From the NCBI GenBank assembly GCA_963713355.1, contig CAVQLK010000005.1, forward strand, positions 248,001 through 312,000: a stretch of DNA of 64,000 bases, given 5' to 3'. Shown here in pieces: positions 43,050 through 52,090 of this stretch. The translations under genes were made by a program, and so were the position numbers. Within the stretch, counting starts at the first letter, position 1, and each line of letters begins with the position of its first letter. The notes beneath the pieces are model-generated. The model was not told the DNA's origin. It made no database searches and saw only the letters and a list, made by a program, of their open reading frames with translations. The stretch is from FEN-1219 sp963713355. Lineage in GTDB: Bacteria > Pseudomonadota > Gammaproteobacteria > Steroidobacterales > Rariloculaceae.

Positions 43050-44024
43050 ATGACAGCGCACGAGTCTTTCGCTGCGACCGCCCCCTCGATTGAACGCGTG
43101 CCCTCGACCATGCCGGCATGGACGGGGAGCACGGACGGCCGGTCGCTCGCTTCGTTTCTGGGTCTCGTGAGCGTTGCGCTCGGCGCCGTCGAGCTGCTCG
43201 CGCCGCGGCGCGTCGCTCGCGCCATTGGCCTTCGCCCTTCGGCGGCGACGACGACGGTCCTGCGAGGTATGGCGTTGCGTGAGCTCACGAGCGGCGCCGG
43301 CATCCTTTCGCATCCCGAGTCGAAGGAATGGGTTGGCACGCGCGTAGCCGGGGACGTCGTCGATCTCGCGGCGCTCGGCTTCGCGCTCGTGAAGAGCGAG
43401 CGCCCGTTGCGGACTCTGCTGGCGTCGGCCGCCGTGCTCGGCATCGCTGCGTTCGACGTGCTGGCCACCGAGCAGCTCGCCGAAGCCAGGAAGAACCCGA
43501 CGCGGCAGCGCATACCCGGGGCCTCCGGCCGCGCGCTGCGCAGCATCACGATCGGCTGTGCTCGCGCCGAGGCCTATGCGCTCTGGCGCGATTTCACTCG
43601 CTTCCCTCAGTTCATGGAAGGCATCGACTCGGTCGAGGACCTCGGCAACGGCCGCTCGCGGTGGCGCGCGCGCGGGCCCGCCGGCACGAGCGTCGAGTGG
43701 GAATCCGAGATCGTCGCCGACGAGCCGAACGCGTTGATCGCATGGAAGTCGGTCGGCGCTTCGGCCATTCACCATAGCGGCTCCGTAAGGTTCGCGGAGG
43801 CGCCGCGCGGCCTCGGGACAGTCGTTACCGTCGAGATGCGCTACGCGCCGCCCGGCGGCAAGATCGCGGCCGGCCTGCTCAAGCTCTTCCGCAAAGAGCC
43901 GGGCCAGCAGGTCGGCGACGATCTGCGCCGGCTCAAGCAGGTGCTCGAGCTCGGCGAGGTGCTGCTCTCCGATGCGAGCAGCGGCGCGACGCCGCGGCCG
44001 GCGCAGCCGGCAACCGTTCATTGA
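43050..44024 (+). CDS. Protein with small membrane-like N-terminal domain and SRPBCC (polyketide cyclase-like) domain (324 aa)
   Basis: The first 150 residues contain hydrophobic helices (SLASFLGLVSVALGAVELLA, then LLASAAVLGIAAFDVLATEQ), as in DUF4267-like membrane segments. From about residue 165 an SRPBCC/START-like lipid-binding domain follows: ALRSITIGCARAEAYALWRD, FTRFPQFMEGIDSVEDLGNG, NALIAWKSVGAS and HHSGSVRFAEAPRGLGTVVT. Such proteins are often next to zinc alcohol dehydrogenases and stress-type membrane genes, as here. Ligand and function are unknown. ATG 43050 follows GGAGGTCCGCC, a strong ribosome site. Confidence 0.78.
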   Translation: MTAHESFAATAPSIERVPSTMPAWTGSTDGRSLASFLGLVSVALGAVELLAPRRVARAIGLRPSAATTTVLRGMALRELTSGAGILSHPESKEWVGTRVAGDVVDLAALGFALVKSERPLRTLLASAAVLGIAAFDVLATEQLAEARKNPTRQRIPGASGRALRSITIGCARAEAYALWRDFTRFPQFMEGIDSVEDLGNGRSRWRARGPAGTSVEWESEIVADEPNALIAWKSVGASAIHHSGSVRFAEAPRGLGTVVTVEMRYAPPGGKIAAGLLKLFRKEPGQQVGDDLRRLKQVLELGEVLLSDASSGATPRPAQPATVH

Positions 44025-44055
44025 GACTTGCAAATCGGGCAGGAAAGGAGTCGTC

Positions 44056-45234
44056 ATGAAAGCGAACTGCTGGATGGGTATTCGCAACATGGAAGTGCGC
44101 GATGTGCCCGATCCCACGATCCTCAATCAACGCGACGCCATCATCAAAGTCACCTCGACGGCGATCTGCGGCTCCGACCTGCACATCTACAACGGCTTTG
44201 TGCCGACGATGTTGCCTGGCGACGTCATGGGACACGAGTTCATGGGGGAGGTCGTGGAGCTCGGCCCCGGTGTCAAGAACCTGTCGGTCGGCGACCGCGT
44301 CGTCGTCGCTTTTCCGATTGCGTGCGGCAAGTGCGCGCAGTGCAAGCGCGGCCTTTTCTCGACCTGCGAGAACTCGAACCCCAACGCCTGGCTCGCGGAG
44401 AAGCAATGGGGCTTTTCGCCGTGCGGCATCTTCGGTTATTCCCACACGCTCGGCGGATTCGCCGGCGGGCAAGCGCAATACGTTCGCGTGCCGTTCGCGG
44501 ACGTCGGCGCGCTGAAGATCGAGGACGAGTCACTGTCCGACGAGAGTGTCCTGTTCCTATCCGACATCTATCCGACGGGGTACATGGGCGCCGACCTTTG
44601 CGGCCTTGAAGGCGGCGAAACCGTCGCGGTTTGGGGTTGTGGCCCAGTCGGGTTGTTCGCGATTGCGAGCGCCTTTCTGCTCGGCGCGGAGCGCGTAATT
44701 GCAATCGATCGGTTCGAGTACAGGCTGGCGCTCGCGCGCGACAAGCTCGGCGCCGAGACGCTGAACTACGAGGATGTCGACATCTACACGGCGTTGCGCG
44801 AGCTCACGGGTGGGCGTGGCCCGGATCATTGCATCGATGCCGTGGGTCTCGAAGGCCATTCGCACACGCCGATGTATCCGATCGATCGCGTGAAGCAGGC
44901 GCTGATGATCGAGACGGACAGACCGCTTGCGCTGCGCGAGGCGGTCATGTCGTGCCGCAACGGCGGGACGGTTTCGGTGATCGGCGTCTACGCGGGGTTC
45001 ATCGACATGTTTCCCATGGGAGCTGTCGTCAACCGTTCGCTGACGATCAAGTCGGGGCAGTGCTCCGTGCAGAAGTACATGCCGGCGTTGCTGGAACGCA
45101 TCCAGAAGCGCGAGATCGACCCGAGCTTCGTGATCACGCATCGAATGGCGCTCGATCGTGCCCCCGAGGGCTTCGACACCTTTCTGAAGAAAAAGGAAGG
45201 CTGCGAGAAAGTGGTGCTGAGCCCGTGGAATTAA
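44056..45234 (+). CDS. Zinc-dependent medium-chain alcohol dehydrogenase (392 aa)
   Basis: The catalytic zinc ligands are in STAICGSDLHIYNGF (Cys) and GDVMGHEFMGEVVELG (His-Glu). The structural zinc cluster reads CGKCAQCKRGLFSTC, four cysteines in the usual spacing. The NAD motif is VAVWGCGPVGLFAIASAFLL followed by ERVIAIDRFEYRL. The insertion around SHTLGGFAGGQAQYVRVPFA and the long segment before the C-terminus match glutathione-dependent formaldehyde dehydrogenase-like and threonine dehydrogenase-like enzymes. Its natural substrate is unknown. The ATG is preceded by AGGAAAGGAG. It lies 31 bases after the SRPBCC gene. Confidence 0.88.
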   Translation: MKANCWMGIRNMEVRDVPDPTILNQRDAIIKVTSTAICGSDLHIYNGFVPTMLPGDVMGHEFMGEVVELGPGVKNLSVGDRVVVAFPIACGKCAQCKRGLFSTCENSNPNAWLAEKQWGFSPCGIFGYSHTLGGFAGGQAQYVRVPFADVGALKIEDESLSDESVLFLSDIYPTGYMGADLCGLEGGETVAVWGCGPVGLFAIASAFLLGAERVIAIDRFEYRLALARDKLGAETLNYEDVDIYTALRELTGGRGPDHCIDAVGLEGHSHTPMYPIDRVKQALMIETDRPLALREAVMSCRNGGTVSVIGVYAGFIDMFPMGAVVNRSLTIKSGQCSVQKYMPALLERIQKREIDPSFVITHRMALDRAPEGFDTFLKKKEGCEKVVLSPWN

Positions 45235-45297
45235 CCGTGCACGCGACCTAACGGCTAGGCTACCGCTGCGGTTCTGCCTCGCAGCGGCGGAGGACTT

Positions 45298-45951
45298 ATG
45301 CGCAATCACGGTTTGTCGATAACGCTCACCTTACTGTTCGTCGTCTTCATGGGCGCGCAAACCTTGACTGGCTGGTATGCATTCAACGACGAGCAACGTG
45401 AGCACCGAGAGCCGGAAGTCACGCTGCGCGGTTACCTCGGGAGTGGGCACTTCATGGAGGCGACCGCCGAGAACTGGGAAAGCGAGTTTCTCCAGATGGC
45501 TGCCTACGTGTTCCTGACCGTGTTTCTTTTTCAACGCGGGTCGGCGGAATCCAAAAAGATCGGCGAATCGGAAGCGGTTGATCGGGATCCTCGTTCGTTC
45601 AAGGCCAAACCGGATGCGCCGTGGCCGGTACGGCGCGGCGGTTGGGTCCTCAAGGTCTACGAAAACTCCTTAGTATTGGCCTTTCTCCTGCTGTTCCTGA
45701 TCTCCTTCGGCCTGCACGCCGTCGGGGGCACGGCCCAACACAACGACGAGGCGGCCGCTCATGGCGGGGAGCTGCTGTCCGTCATGGAGTTCGCCCGAAC
45801 GTCGCAGTTTTGGTTCGAGTCCTTTCAGAATTGGCAAAGCGAGTTCTTATCGCTGGTGGCCATGGTGGTCCTCAGCATTTTCTTGCGCCAGCGCGGATCG
45901 CCTGAATCCAAACCCGTAGACGCCGCGCACGCTCAAACCGGCGCGGAGTGA
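45298..45951 (+). CDS. DUF6766 membrane protein with two homologous halves (217 aa)
   Basis: There are four membrane segments in two pairs. The first half has LSITLTLLFVVFMGAQTLTG and NWESEFLQMAAYVFLTVFLF, then QRGSAESK. The second has SLVLAFLLLFLISFGLHAVG and NWQSEFLSLVAMVVLSIFLR, then QRGSPESK. The strings NW(E/Q)SEFL and QRGS(A/P)ESK repeat at the same place, so the gene arose by internal duplication. The protein sits in the inner membrane and its function is unknown. ATG 45298 follows GGAGGACTT. It is the last gene of this plus-strand group. Confidence 0.8.
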   Translation: MRNHGLSITLTLLFVVFMGAQTLTGWYAFNDEQREHREPEVTLRGYLGSGHFMEATAENWESEFLQMAAYVFLTVFLFQRGSAESKKIGESEAVDRDPRSFKAKPDAPWPVRRGGWVLKVYENSLVLAFLLLFLISFGLHAVGGTAQHNDEAAAHGGELLSVMEFARTSQFWFESFQNWQSEFLSLVAMVVLSIFLRQRGSPESKPVDAAHAQTGAE

Positions 45952-45967
45952 GCTCCTGCGTGTGTGG

Positions 45968-46174
45968 CTACGCGCCGACGCGGGTTGCGGCGAGCAAGTC
46001 CTTTCGAGCGAGCTCGACTGCCTCGGCCGCGCGTTGCTCGTTGATCAGCTGCTCGTTGGTCGGCTGTTTACCGGCCTGGACAAGCCGGGCGTTATGGTCG
46101 GCAATGATTTGATGCGCGTCCCACCGCCTCCGGTAGGTCGCGCGGAGTTTTTCGAAGCGACGAGCGTCGGTCAT
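45968..46174 (-). CDS. Small hypothetical protein (68 aa)
   Basis: From ATG 46174 behind GGGGGGACCGC the protein reads MTDARRFEKLRATYRRRWDA, then HQIIADHNARLVQAGKQPTN and a helical end. It is charged and helical with no membrane segment. The frame stays open to 46273, but the internal ATG has the better ribosome site. It lies between the DUF6766 gene and gluQ and may be translated with gluQ from the same strand. I recognise no family, and it could be spurious. Confidence 0.45.
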   Translation of the reverse strand: MTDARRFEKLRATYRRRWDAHQIIADHNARLVQAGKQPTNEQLINEQRAAEAVELARKDLLAATRVGA

Positions 46175-46247
46175 GAGGTGCGGTCCCCCCGCACTATGGC
46201 GGCGCGATTCAAACGGTGCAAGACACATGCCGAGGCGCTCGAGCCGC

Positions 46248-47123
46248 TCATTGAGCGAGCGCTCGCCGTCCACGCAGCGATTCGATGCTCCAGTGCTCGA
46301 GCGCCCATCGCCAGAGCGTGCCGGGACGCTCGTTGGTGAGCTCGCGAGGCACCGGCAGCCCGAGCAACTCTAACGCCCTTACGGCCGCTGCGCGATTGCC
46401 GGCGTCGACGGGGGTCGCGCCGGTCTGCTTCGAAAGCTTTTGTTTTTGCTCATTGACGACGACTGGGACGTGGTAGTACTGCGGCGTCGTGAAGCCGAGC
46501 ACGCCCTGAAGGTGGACGTGCGCGGCAGTCGAATCGAGCAGATCGACGCCTCGCACGATGGTCGTGATGCCTTGCTCCGCGTCGTCGAGGACAACGGCCA
46601 AGTGATAGGCGGGCAAGCCGTCGCGGCGCATGACGACGTAGTCGCCGAGCGTCGCGGCGAGGTCGGTCTCGATCGGGCCCTGGAGACCGTCTCGGAACCT
46701 CACGCGGCCGGGGTCCACGCGCACGCGGGTCGCGGCGTCACTCGGCGCAAGGCCGGCGTTGCGGCACGTGCCGGGATAGCGCGCCGATTCTCCTTCATTG
46801 GCGGAACGGATCTCGCTGCGCGAGCAGCGGCAGCAAAAGGCGAGGCCGTCGGCAAGTAAGCGGCCCGCGGCCTCCGCGTAGGTCGCGAGGCGGGAGCTCT
46901 GATACAGGACCGGCCGGTCCCATTCGAGCTCGAATGCCTCGAGCGTCCGTAGGATCGCGTCGGCGGCGCCCGCGACCTCGCGGGGCGGATCGATGTCCTC
47001 GACGCGGACGAGCCATTCGCCGCGCGCCTGACGCGCGTGCAGAAAGCTCGCCACGGCTGTTACGAGCGACCCCAGGTGCAGGGGGCCCGTCGGAGAAGGA
47101 GCGAAGCGGCCGACGTACGTCAC
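46248..47123 (-). CDS. gluQ: Glutamyl-queuosine tRNA(Asp) synthetase (291 aa)
   Basis: GluQ-RS is a shortened glutamyl-tRNA synthetase that attaches glutamate to queuosine in tRNA(Asp). YVGRFAPSPTGPLHLGSLVT holds the HIGH-like motif (HLGS), CCRCSRSEI and YPGTCR supply the zinc-binding cysteines, and EQKQKLSKQTGATPVDAGN contains the KLSK motif. The anticodon-binding domain of normal GluRS is absent, as expected at this length. The start is GTG 47123. The neighbour dksA lies upstream on the same strand with an 17-base gap; dksA-gluQ linkage is common in gammaproteobacteria. The queF gene nearby makes the queuosine precursor. Confidence 0.93.
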   Translation of the reverse strand: MTYVGRFAPSPTGPLHLGSLVTAVASFLHARQARGEWLVRVEDIDPPREVAGAADAILRTLEAFELEWDRPVLYQSSRLATYAEAAGRLLADGLAFCCRCSRSEIRSANEGESARYPGTCRNAGLAPSDAATRVRVDPGRVRFRDGLQGPIETDLAATLGDYVVMRRDGLPAYHLAVVLDDAEQGITTIVRGVDLLDSTAAHVHLQGVLGFTTPQYYHVPVVVNEQKQKLSKQTGATPVDAGNRAAAVRALELLGLPVPRELTNERPGTLWRWALEHWSIESLRGRRALAQ

Positions 47124-47140
47124 CGCCCGGCCACCGAAGC

Positions 47141-47908
47141 TCAGCGGTACTGATCCTCGCGATCGCGGAACTGCCTCTCGGCAAGCTCGCGCCGCTCCTG
47201 CGCCTCGACGCACAGCGTTGCGACGGGACGCGCCTCGAGCCGGCGCAAGCCGATCTCGTCGCCGGTCTCCTCGCAGTAGCCGTAGCTGCCGTCGTCGATA
47301 CGCGCCAAAGCCGAGTCGATCTTTTTCAAGAGCTTGCGCTCTCTATCTCGCGTGCGAAGCTCGAGCCCGAACTCAGACTCCTGCGTCGCGCGATCGTTCG
47401 GATCCGGGAAGTTCGCCGCATCGTCCTTCATATGAAGCATCGTGCGGTCGACTTCCTCCATGAGCTCGCGCTTCCACGCCAGCAGCAACTGGCGGAAGTG
47501 CTCGAGCTGATCCTTGTTCATGTACTCCTCGCCGCGCTTTGGCTGATACGGCGTGAAGCCCTTGACCGGGCCGCTGAGGACGTTGCTGCCGCTACGCCGT
47601 CGGGGTGCGACGGGCGGGAGAGGCTTCGGCGCCAAACGAATCGGCGCCAGCGGGCCTGAGCCCGGCTTTTTAGGTACGGGTGCGATAGTCTTCTTCCCTG
47701 ATGGTTTGGGTTGAGCCTTGGGCGCTGCCAATTTCGCCGAGACTTTCTTAACACTCGTGCGTTTGGCTGACTTCCCTGTTTTTGCGGACGGCTTGCGCGC
47801 GGACCGGAGCTTGGTCTTGCTAGATCGGCTCGTCGAAGGAGCTCTCCTGGCCGGTTTTTTCTTACCGGCGGCCGCCTTTTTTTTGGCGGCTGCTTTTTTC
47901 GCAGACAT
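47141..47908 (-). CDS. dksA: RNA polymerase-binding factor DksA, zinc-site-reduced (CTCA) form with basic N-terminal extension (255 aa)
   Basis: DksA enters the RNA polymerase secondary channel and works with ppGpp. The coiled-coil tip is DPNDRATQESEF, with D169, D172 and A174 in the places needed for activity. The globular zinc finger reads YCEETGDEIGLRRLEARPVA, then TLCVEAQERR, so two of the four zinc cysteines are replaced by Thr (215) and Ala (236). That is the pattern of Pseudomonas DksA2, which works without zinc. The first 120 residues are Lys/Ala/Pro-rich, like a histone H1 tail. ATG 47908 follows TTGGAGGCC. gluQ follows on the same strand. Confidence 0.92.
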   Translation of the reverse strand: MSAKKAAAKKKAAAGKKKPARRAPSTSRSSKTKLRSARKPSAKTGKSAKRTSVKKVSAKLAAPKAQPKPSGKKTIAPVPKKPGSGPLAPIRLAPKPLPPVAPRRRSGSNVLSGPVKGFTPYQPKRGEEYMNKDQLEHFRQLLLAWKRELMEEVDRTMLHMKDDAANFPDPNDRATQESEFGLELRTRDRERKLLKKIDSALARIDDGSYGYCEETGDEIGLRRLEARPVATLCVEAQERRELAERQFRDREDQYR

Positions 47909-47983
47909 GGCCTTGGCCTCCAAGACCGCTAAAAGGAGCCGGCGATTATACAGACGCCTAGAGGCAGCGGAAGGGGGCCGATC

Positions 47984-48400
47984 TCATGGGAGCTCCGCCG
48001 GCAAGGCTACCGGCGGTGCCGGTTGCCATCCCGCCGTGCGGTGTTCGGCCACGATCGACGTGTAGATTCCTCCGCGGACGTTGAATTCTGCCTTCAGCCG
48101 AATGAAACGCGGCTTCATCGATCGCACGAGGTCGTCGAGAATGCGATTGGTGACGGCTTCGTGGAAAGCGCCTTCGTCTCGGTAAGACCACACGTAGAGC
48201 TTCAACGACTTCAACTCGATGCACGTGGCGTCGGGAATGTACTCGAGGTAGAGCGTCGCGAAATCCGGTTGACCTGTCTTCGGACAAAGACAGGTGAACT
48301 CGGGAATTCGCATCCGGATCGTGTAGTCGCGATCAGGGCTTGGGTTAGGAAAGGTCTCGAGGCTCGTCTTGGACGGTCGAGCAGCGGGCTTACTCGCCAC
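47984..48400 (-). CDS. queF: NADPH-dependent 7-cyano-7-deazaguanine reductase QueF, short form (138 aa)
   Basis: QueF reduces preQ0 to preQ1 in queuosine synthesis. FTCLCPKTGQPDFATLYLEY carries the catalytic cysteine and the substrate aspartate, ELKSLKLYVWSYRDEGAFHE the NADPH-binding stretch, and FNVRGGIYTSIVAEHR the C-terminal block. This is the unimodular type I enzyme. It is fitting that gluQ lies close by. The start is uncertain: GTG 48400 is proposed, and TTG 48433 would add 11 residues; neither has a clear ribosome site. Confidence 0.92.
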   Translation of the reverse strand: MASKPAARPSKTSLETFPNPSPDRDYTIRMRIPEFTCLCPKTGQPDFATLYLEYIPDATCIELKSLKLYVWSYRDEGAFHEAVTNRILDDLVRSMKPRFIRLKAEFNVRGGIYTSIVAEHRTAGWQPAPPVALPAELP

Positions 48401-48501
48401 GTTTTGCGTGTTCCGATTCGGGGTGTGAAGCAACGGGCGCGACCGTCGCTTTTGGATTGGTTTTTACTCTACACTACCGCCGCCGATGCGGCCATGCGAA
48501 G

Positions 48502-48547
48502 AGGGGACAGATCTATTTTCGTTCGTTAGAAAATAGATCTGTCCCCT
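48502..48547. repeat. Palindromic dispersed repeat, copy 2 (full REP-like hairpin)
   Basis: Arms 48502-48520 and 48529-48547 form a perfect 19-base-pair inverted repeat (AGGGGACAGATCTATTTTC on the left) around an eight-base loop GTTCGTTA. It shares the left arm and flank GAAG with the copy at 4073-4112. It stands between queF and smc, 26 bases before the smc start, and would form a stable hairpin in transcripts of either strand, possibly terminating queF-side antisense or insulating smc. Confidence 0.8.
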
Positions 48548-48573
48548 AAGCTCGACCACCACGGGGTCAAACA

Positions 48574-51500
48574 TTGCGCCTGAGTAAGATCAAGCTTTCT
48601 GGATTCAAGTCCTTCGTCGATTCGACCACGATAAAATTCCCGAGCAACCTGATGGGGATCGTCGGACCCAACGGTTGCGGCAAATCCAACATCATCGATG
48701 CCATTCGGTGGGTGCTCGGCGAAGCGTCCGCGAAGACGCTGCGCGGCGATTCGATGGTCGACGTCATCTTCAACGGCTCGTCGAACCGCAAGCCCGTCGG
48801 CATTGCGAGCATCGAGCTCACGTTCGACAACTCCGACGGCACGATCACGGGTGCGTTCGCGGGGTACAACGAAGTGGCCGTCCGCCGCGTCGTCTCGCGC
48901 GACGGCACGTCCCAGTACTACCTGAACAACGCGCGCTGCCGCCGCAAGGACATCACGCACATCCTGCTCGGCACAGGCGTCGGCTCGCACGGCTACTCGA
49001 TCATCGAGCAGGGAATGATCTCCCGGCTCGTCGAGGCGAAACCCGAGGAGCTGCGTGCGTTTCTCGAGGAAGCGGCGGGGATCTCCAAGTACAAGGAACG
49101 CCGGCGCGAGACCGAGCACCGCATCCAGCATACGCGCGAGAACCTCGAGCGCTTGAAGGACCTCCGCGAGGAGATCGAGAAGCAGCTGACGCACCTGCAA
49201 AAGCAGTCAAAAGACGCCGAGCGCTACAAGAATCTCAAAGCAGAGCAGCGTAAGGTCAGCGCCGAGCTGCTGGCGCTGCGCTTGAAGGCGTTGCGCGCCG
49301 AAGTCTCCGCGCACGAGCACGAGCTGCGCGAGAAGCAAATCGCTTTCGAAGCCGCCGTCGCGGCGCAGCGCTCCGCCGAGACGTCGATCGAAAAGCTGCG
49401 CGTCGAGCTCGCCGATCGCAACGAGCGCTTCAGCACGGTTCAGGGCACCTACTACCGCGTCGGCTCGGAGATCGCGCGGCTCGAGCAATCGCTGCAGCAC
49501 CGCAAGGATTTGATCCAGCGGCAGAGTGAAGACCTCCAGAGCACCGACCAGCAGGTCGCCGAGCTCAATGCCCACATCGCGAGCGACCAAGTCGAGCTCG
49601 AGCAGCTCGAGCGCGTGCTCGGGGAGCTCGGCCCCGGGCTCGAAGAGGCGCATACCCTGCAGCGCACGTCCCAGGAGAATCTCGAGCGCGCCGAGCAGGC
49701 CATGGAGCAGGCGCGCGCGCAATGGGAGCGTGTCAGCGAAGATCTGGCCGCCGCCGAGCGCTCGATTCACGGCGAGGACACGCGGCTCGAGCAGCTCGCT
49801 GCGCAAGGCCAGCGGCTCGACAAGGAGCAACAAAGAAACCGCGACGAGCGCGAGGCCCTGAGCTTCGCCGACGTCGAGCAAAAGCTCGAGACGCTCGTCG
49901 CGAACGAGGAGCGGCTCGCCGCGCGCGTGCGAGAGCGCGACGCGCGCGCTCGAGACCGTCTGGTCGCAGATTCAGCAGCTTCGCGAGCAGGAGACGCGCA
50001 TCTCCGGGCATCTCGATCAGCTGCGCGAGAGCCTGCAAACGGAGCGAGGCCGGTTGACGTCGCTCGAAGCGCTGCAAGAGGCAGCGCTCGGTAAGTCCAC
50101 GGAGCAAGTGAACCGCTGGCTCGAAGCGCAGACGCTCGACGAGCGCCGCCGCCTGGCGCAAGACCTCGTCGTCGAAAACGGCTGGGAACGCGCCGTCGAG
50201 ACGGTGCTCGGTCCTTATCTGCAAGCCGTCGGCATCGACAGCATCGATCGCGTGGCCGGTTCCCTTGCCAACCTCACGGAAGGCGGCGTGACGCTCGTCG
50301 AGAAGACGGGCGCGGCCGCAGAACCGGCCCTCGCCGATGCGTTGCTCACGCACATGCAGGCGCCCGCCGCGGTAGCCTCGCTGCTCGTAGGCATTCGCAC
50401 CGCGGCCTCGACGCAAGAGGCGATCGCGCGGCGCCACGAGCTTGCCGACGGCGAGTCGTTCGTCACGCGCGAAGGCGTGTGGATCGGGCGCCATTGGCTG
50501 CGCATGAATCGCAGCGACGATCCGCAGGTCGGAGTCATCGCGCGCGGTGACGAGATCAAGCGCCTGCGCGAGAGCACGCAGGCGACCGCGCGTCGCGGCG
50601 AAGAGGTTGCCAAAGCGCTGGCCGATACGCGCTATCAGCTCGAGCGGCTCGAGGACGCGCGCGCGCAAGCGCAAGCGGAAACCACGCGCCGGCAAGATCA
50701 ATTCGCCGACACGAAGGCGAAGCTCGGCGGGAGCCGTGCGGAGCTCGAGCAGGCGCGGCAGCGTGCCGCGGCGCTCGATCACGCCATCGCGGATCTCGCC
50801 GCGGAGCAGCAAGCGCTCGTGACGGCCGTCGAGGAGAGCAGGGCGCGCCGAGCGACCGCCGTCGCGCGCCACGGCGAGCTCGCCGCGACGCGCGAGGGTT
50901 TCGATCAGCAACGCCGCGACCTGCACGAGCAGCTGGCCGCCGCACGCGCCACTGCGGAGAAACATCGCGAAGAAGCTCAAGCCATCGCGATCAAGGTCGA
51001 ATCGCGGCGCAGCTCGAAGGATTCGGCAAGCGCGGCATTACTCCGCGTCCAGAGCCAGCTCGCGCATTTGACGAAGCGCCGGCAAGAGCTTCACGCCGAG
51101 GTGCAGGCCGCAGCCGAGCCCATGCGCGCCGACGAGGAAACATTGGTCACGAAGCTCGACGAGCGCCTGCTCGTCGAGGCCGATCTCGGCCAAGCGCGGC
51201 AGGCGATGGACGAGATCGACGCTCAGCTGCGCGAGACCGAAGCGCAACGCAACGAGCGCCAACGCGCCGTCAACGAGATTCGCGAGCTAGCAGATAATGT
51301 TCGGCTAGCGGTCCGCGAGTCGCAGGTTCGAGCCGAAACGGTCGCCGAGCAGTTCGCCGCCACGGGCTTCATCTTGGACGAGATCACGCTCGGCCTGCCG
51401 GCCGACGCGACAGCCGCCGTCTGGACGGAGACATTCGAGTCGCTCGAGCGCAGGATCCTCCGGCTCGGCGCGATCAACCTCGCGGCAATCGACGAGTTCC

Positions 51501-52078
51501 AGGAGCAGTCCGAGCGCAAGAAGTACCTCGACGCGCAGTTCACGGACCTCACGGAGGCGCTCGAGACGCTCGAGAACGCGATCCGCAAGATCGATAAAGA
51601 GACGCGCTCCCGCTTCAAGGACACCTTCGATAAGGCCAACGACGGGCTCGGGCGCTTGTTTCCGCGGCTCTTCGGCGGCGGCCAGGCGTATCTCGAGATG
51701 GACGGCGAAGACATCTTGGCGGCGGGCGTGACGATCATGGCACGGCCGCCGGGCAAGAAGATCAGCACGATTCATTTGTTGTCGGGCGGCGAGAAGGCGC
51801 TGACGGCCGTTGCACTCGTGTTCTCGATTTTCGAGTTGAACCCGGCGCCGTTCTGCCTGCTCGACGAGGTCGACGCACCGCTCGACGATGCGAACGTCGG
51901 ACGCTTCTCGGAGATCGTCAAGGAGATGTCCGAGCGCGTGCAGTTCGTGATCATCACGCACAACAAGACGACGATGGAGACCATGCATCAGCTCTCCGGA
52001 GTCACGATGCAGGAGCCGGGCGTGTCGCGCATGGTGGCCGTCGATATCGACGAAGCGGTCAGACTCGCAGCGATGTAG
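48574..52078 (+). pseudogene. smc: Chromosome segregation ATPase SMC gene with one frameshift at 49941-49949
   Basis: SMC condenses chromosomes with ScpA and ScpB, both encoded downstream. MRLSKIKLSGFKSFVDSTTI and GIVGPNGCGKSN (Walker A) begin the head. A coiled coil, hinge and returning coil follow, and LLSGGEKALTAVALVFSIFE and FCLLDEVDAPLDD complete it. The frame changes inside the CG repeat GACGCGCGCGCTCGAGACC: the first frame runs on to 50094 without sense, whereas ALETVWSQIQQLREQETRIS continues the coil in the next frame. The total is one base more than a multiple of three, so one extra or two missing bases explain it. The gene is normally essential for good growth, so a sequencing slip is likely. 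The start is TTG 48574. Confidence 0.88.
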
Positions 52079-52090
52079 GCGTAGCTCGCC

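Noticed and set aside
49935..49955. Programmed ribosomal frameshift in smc
   Set aside because: No slippery heptamer or downstream pseudoknot was seen, and the CG run explains a simple indel.
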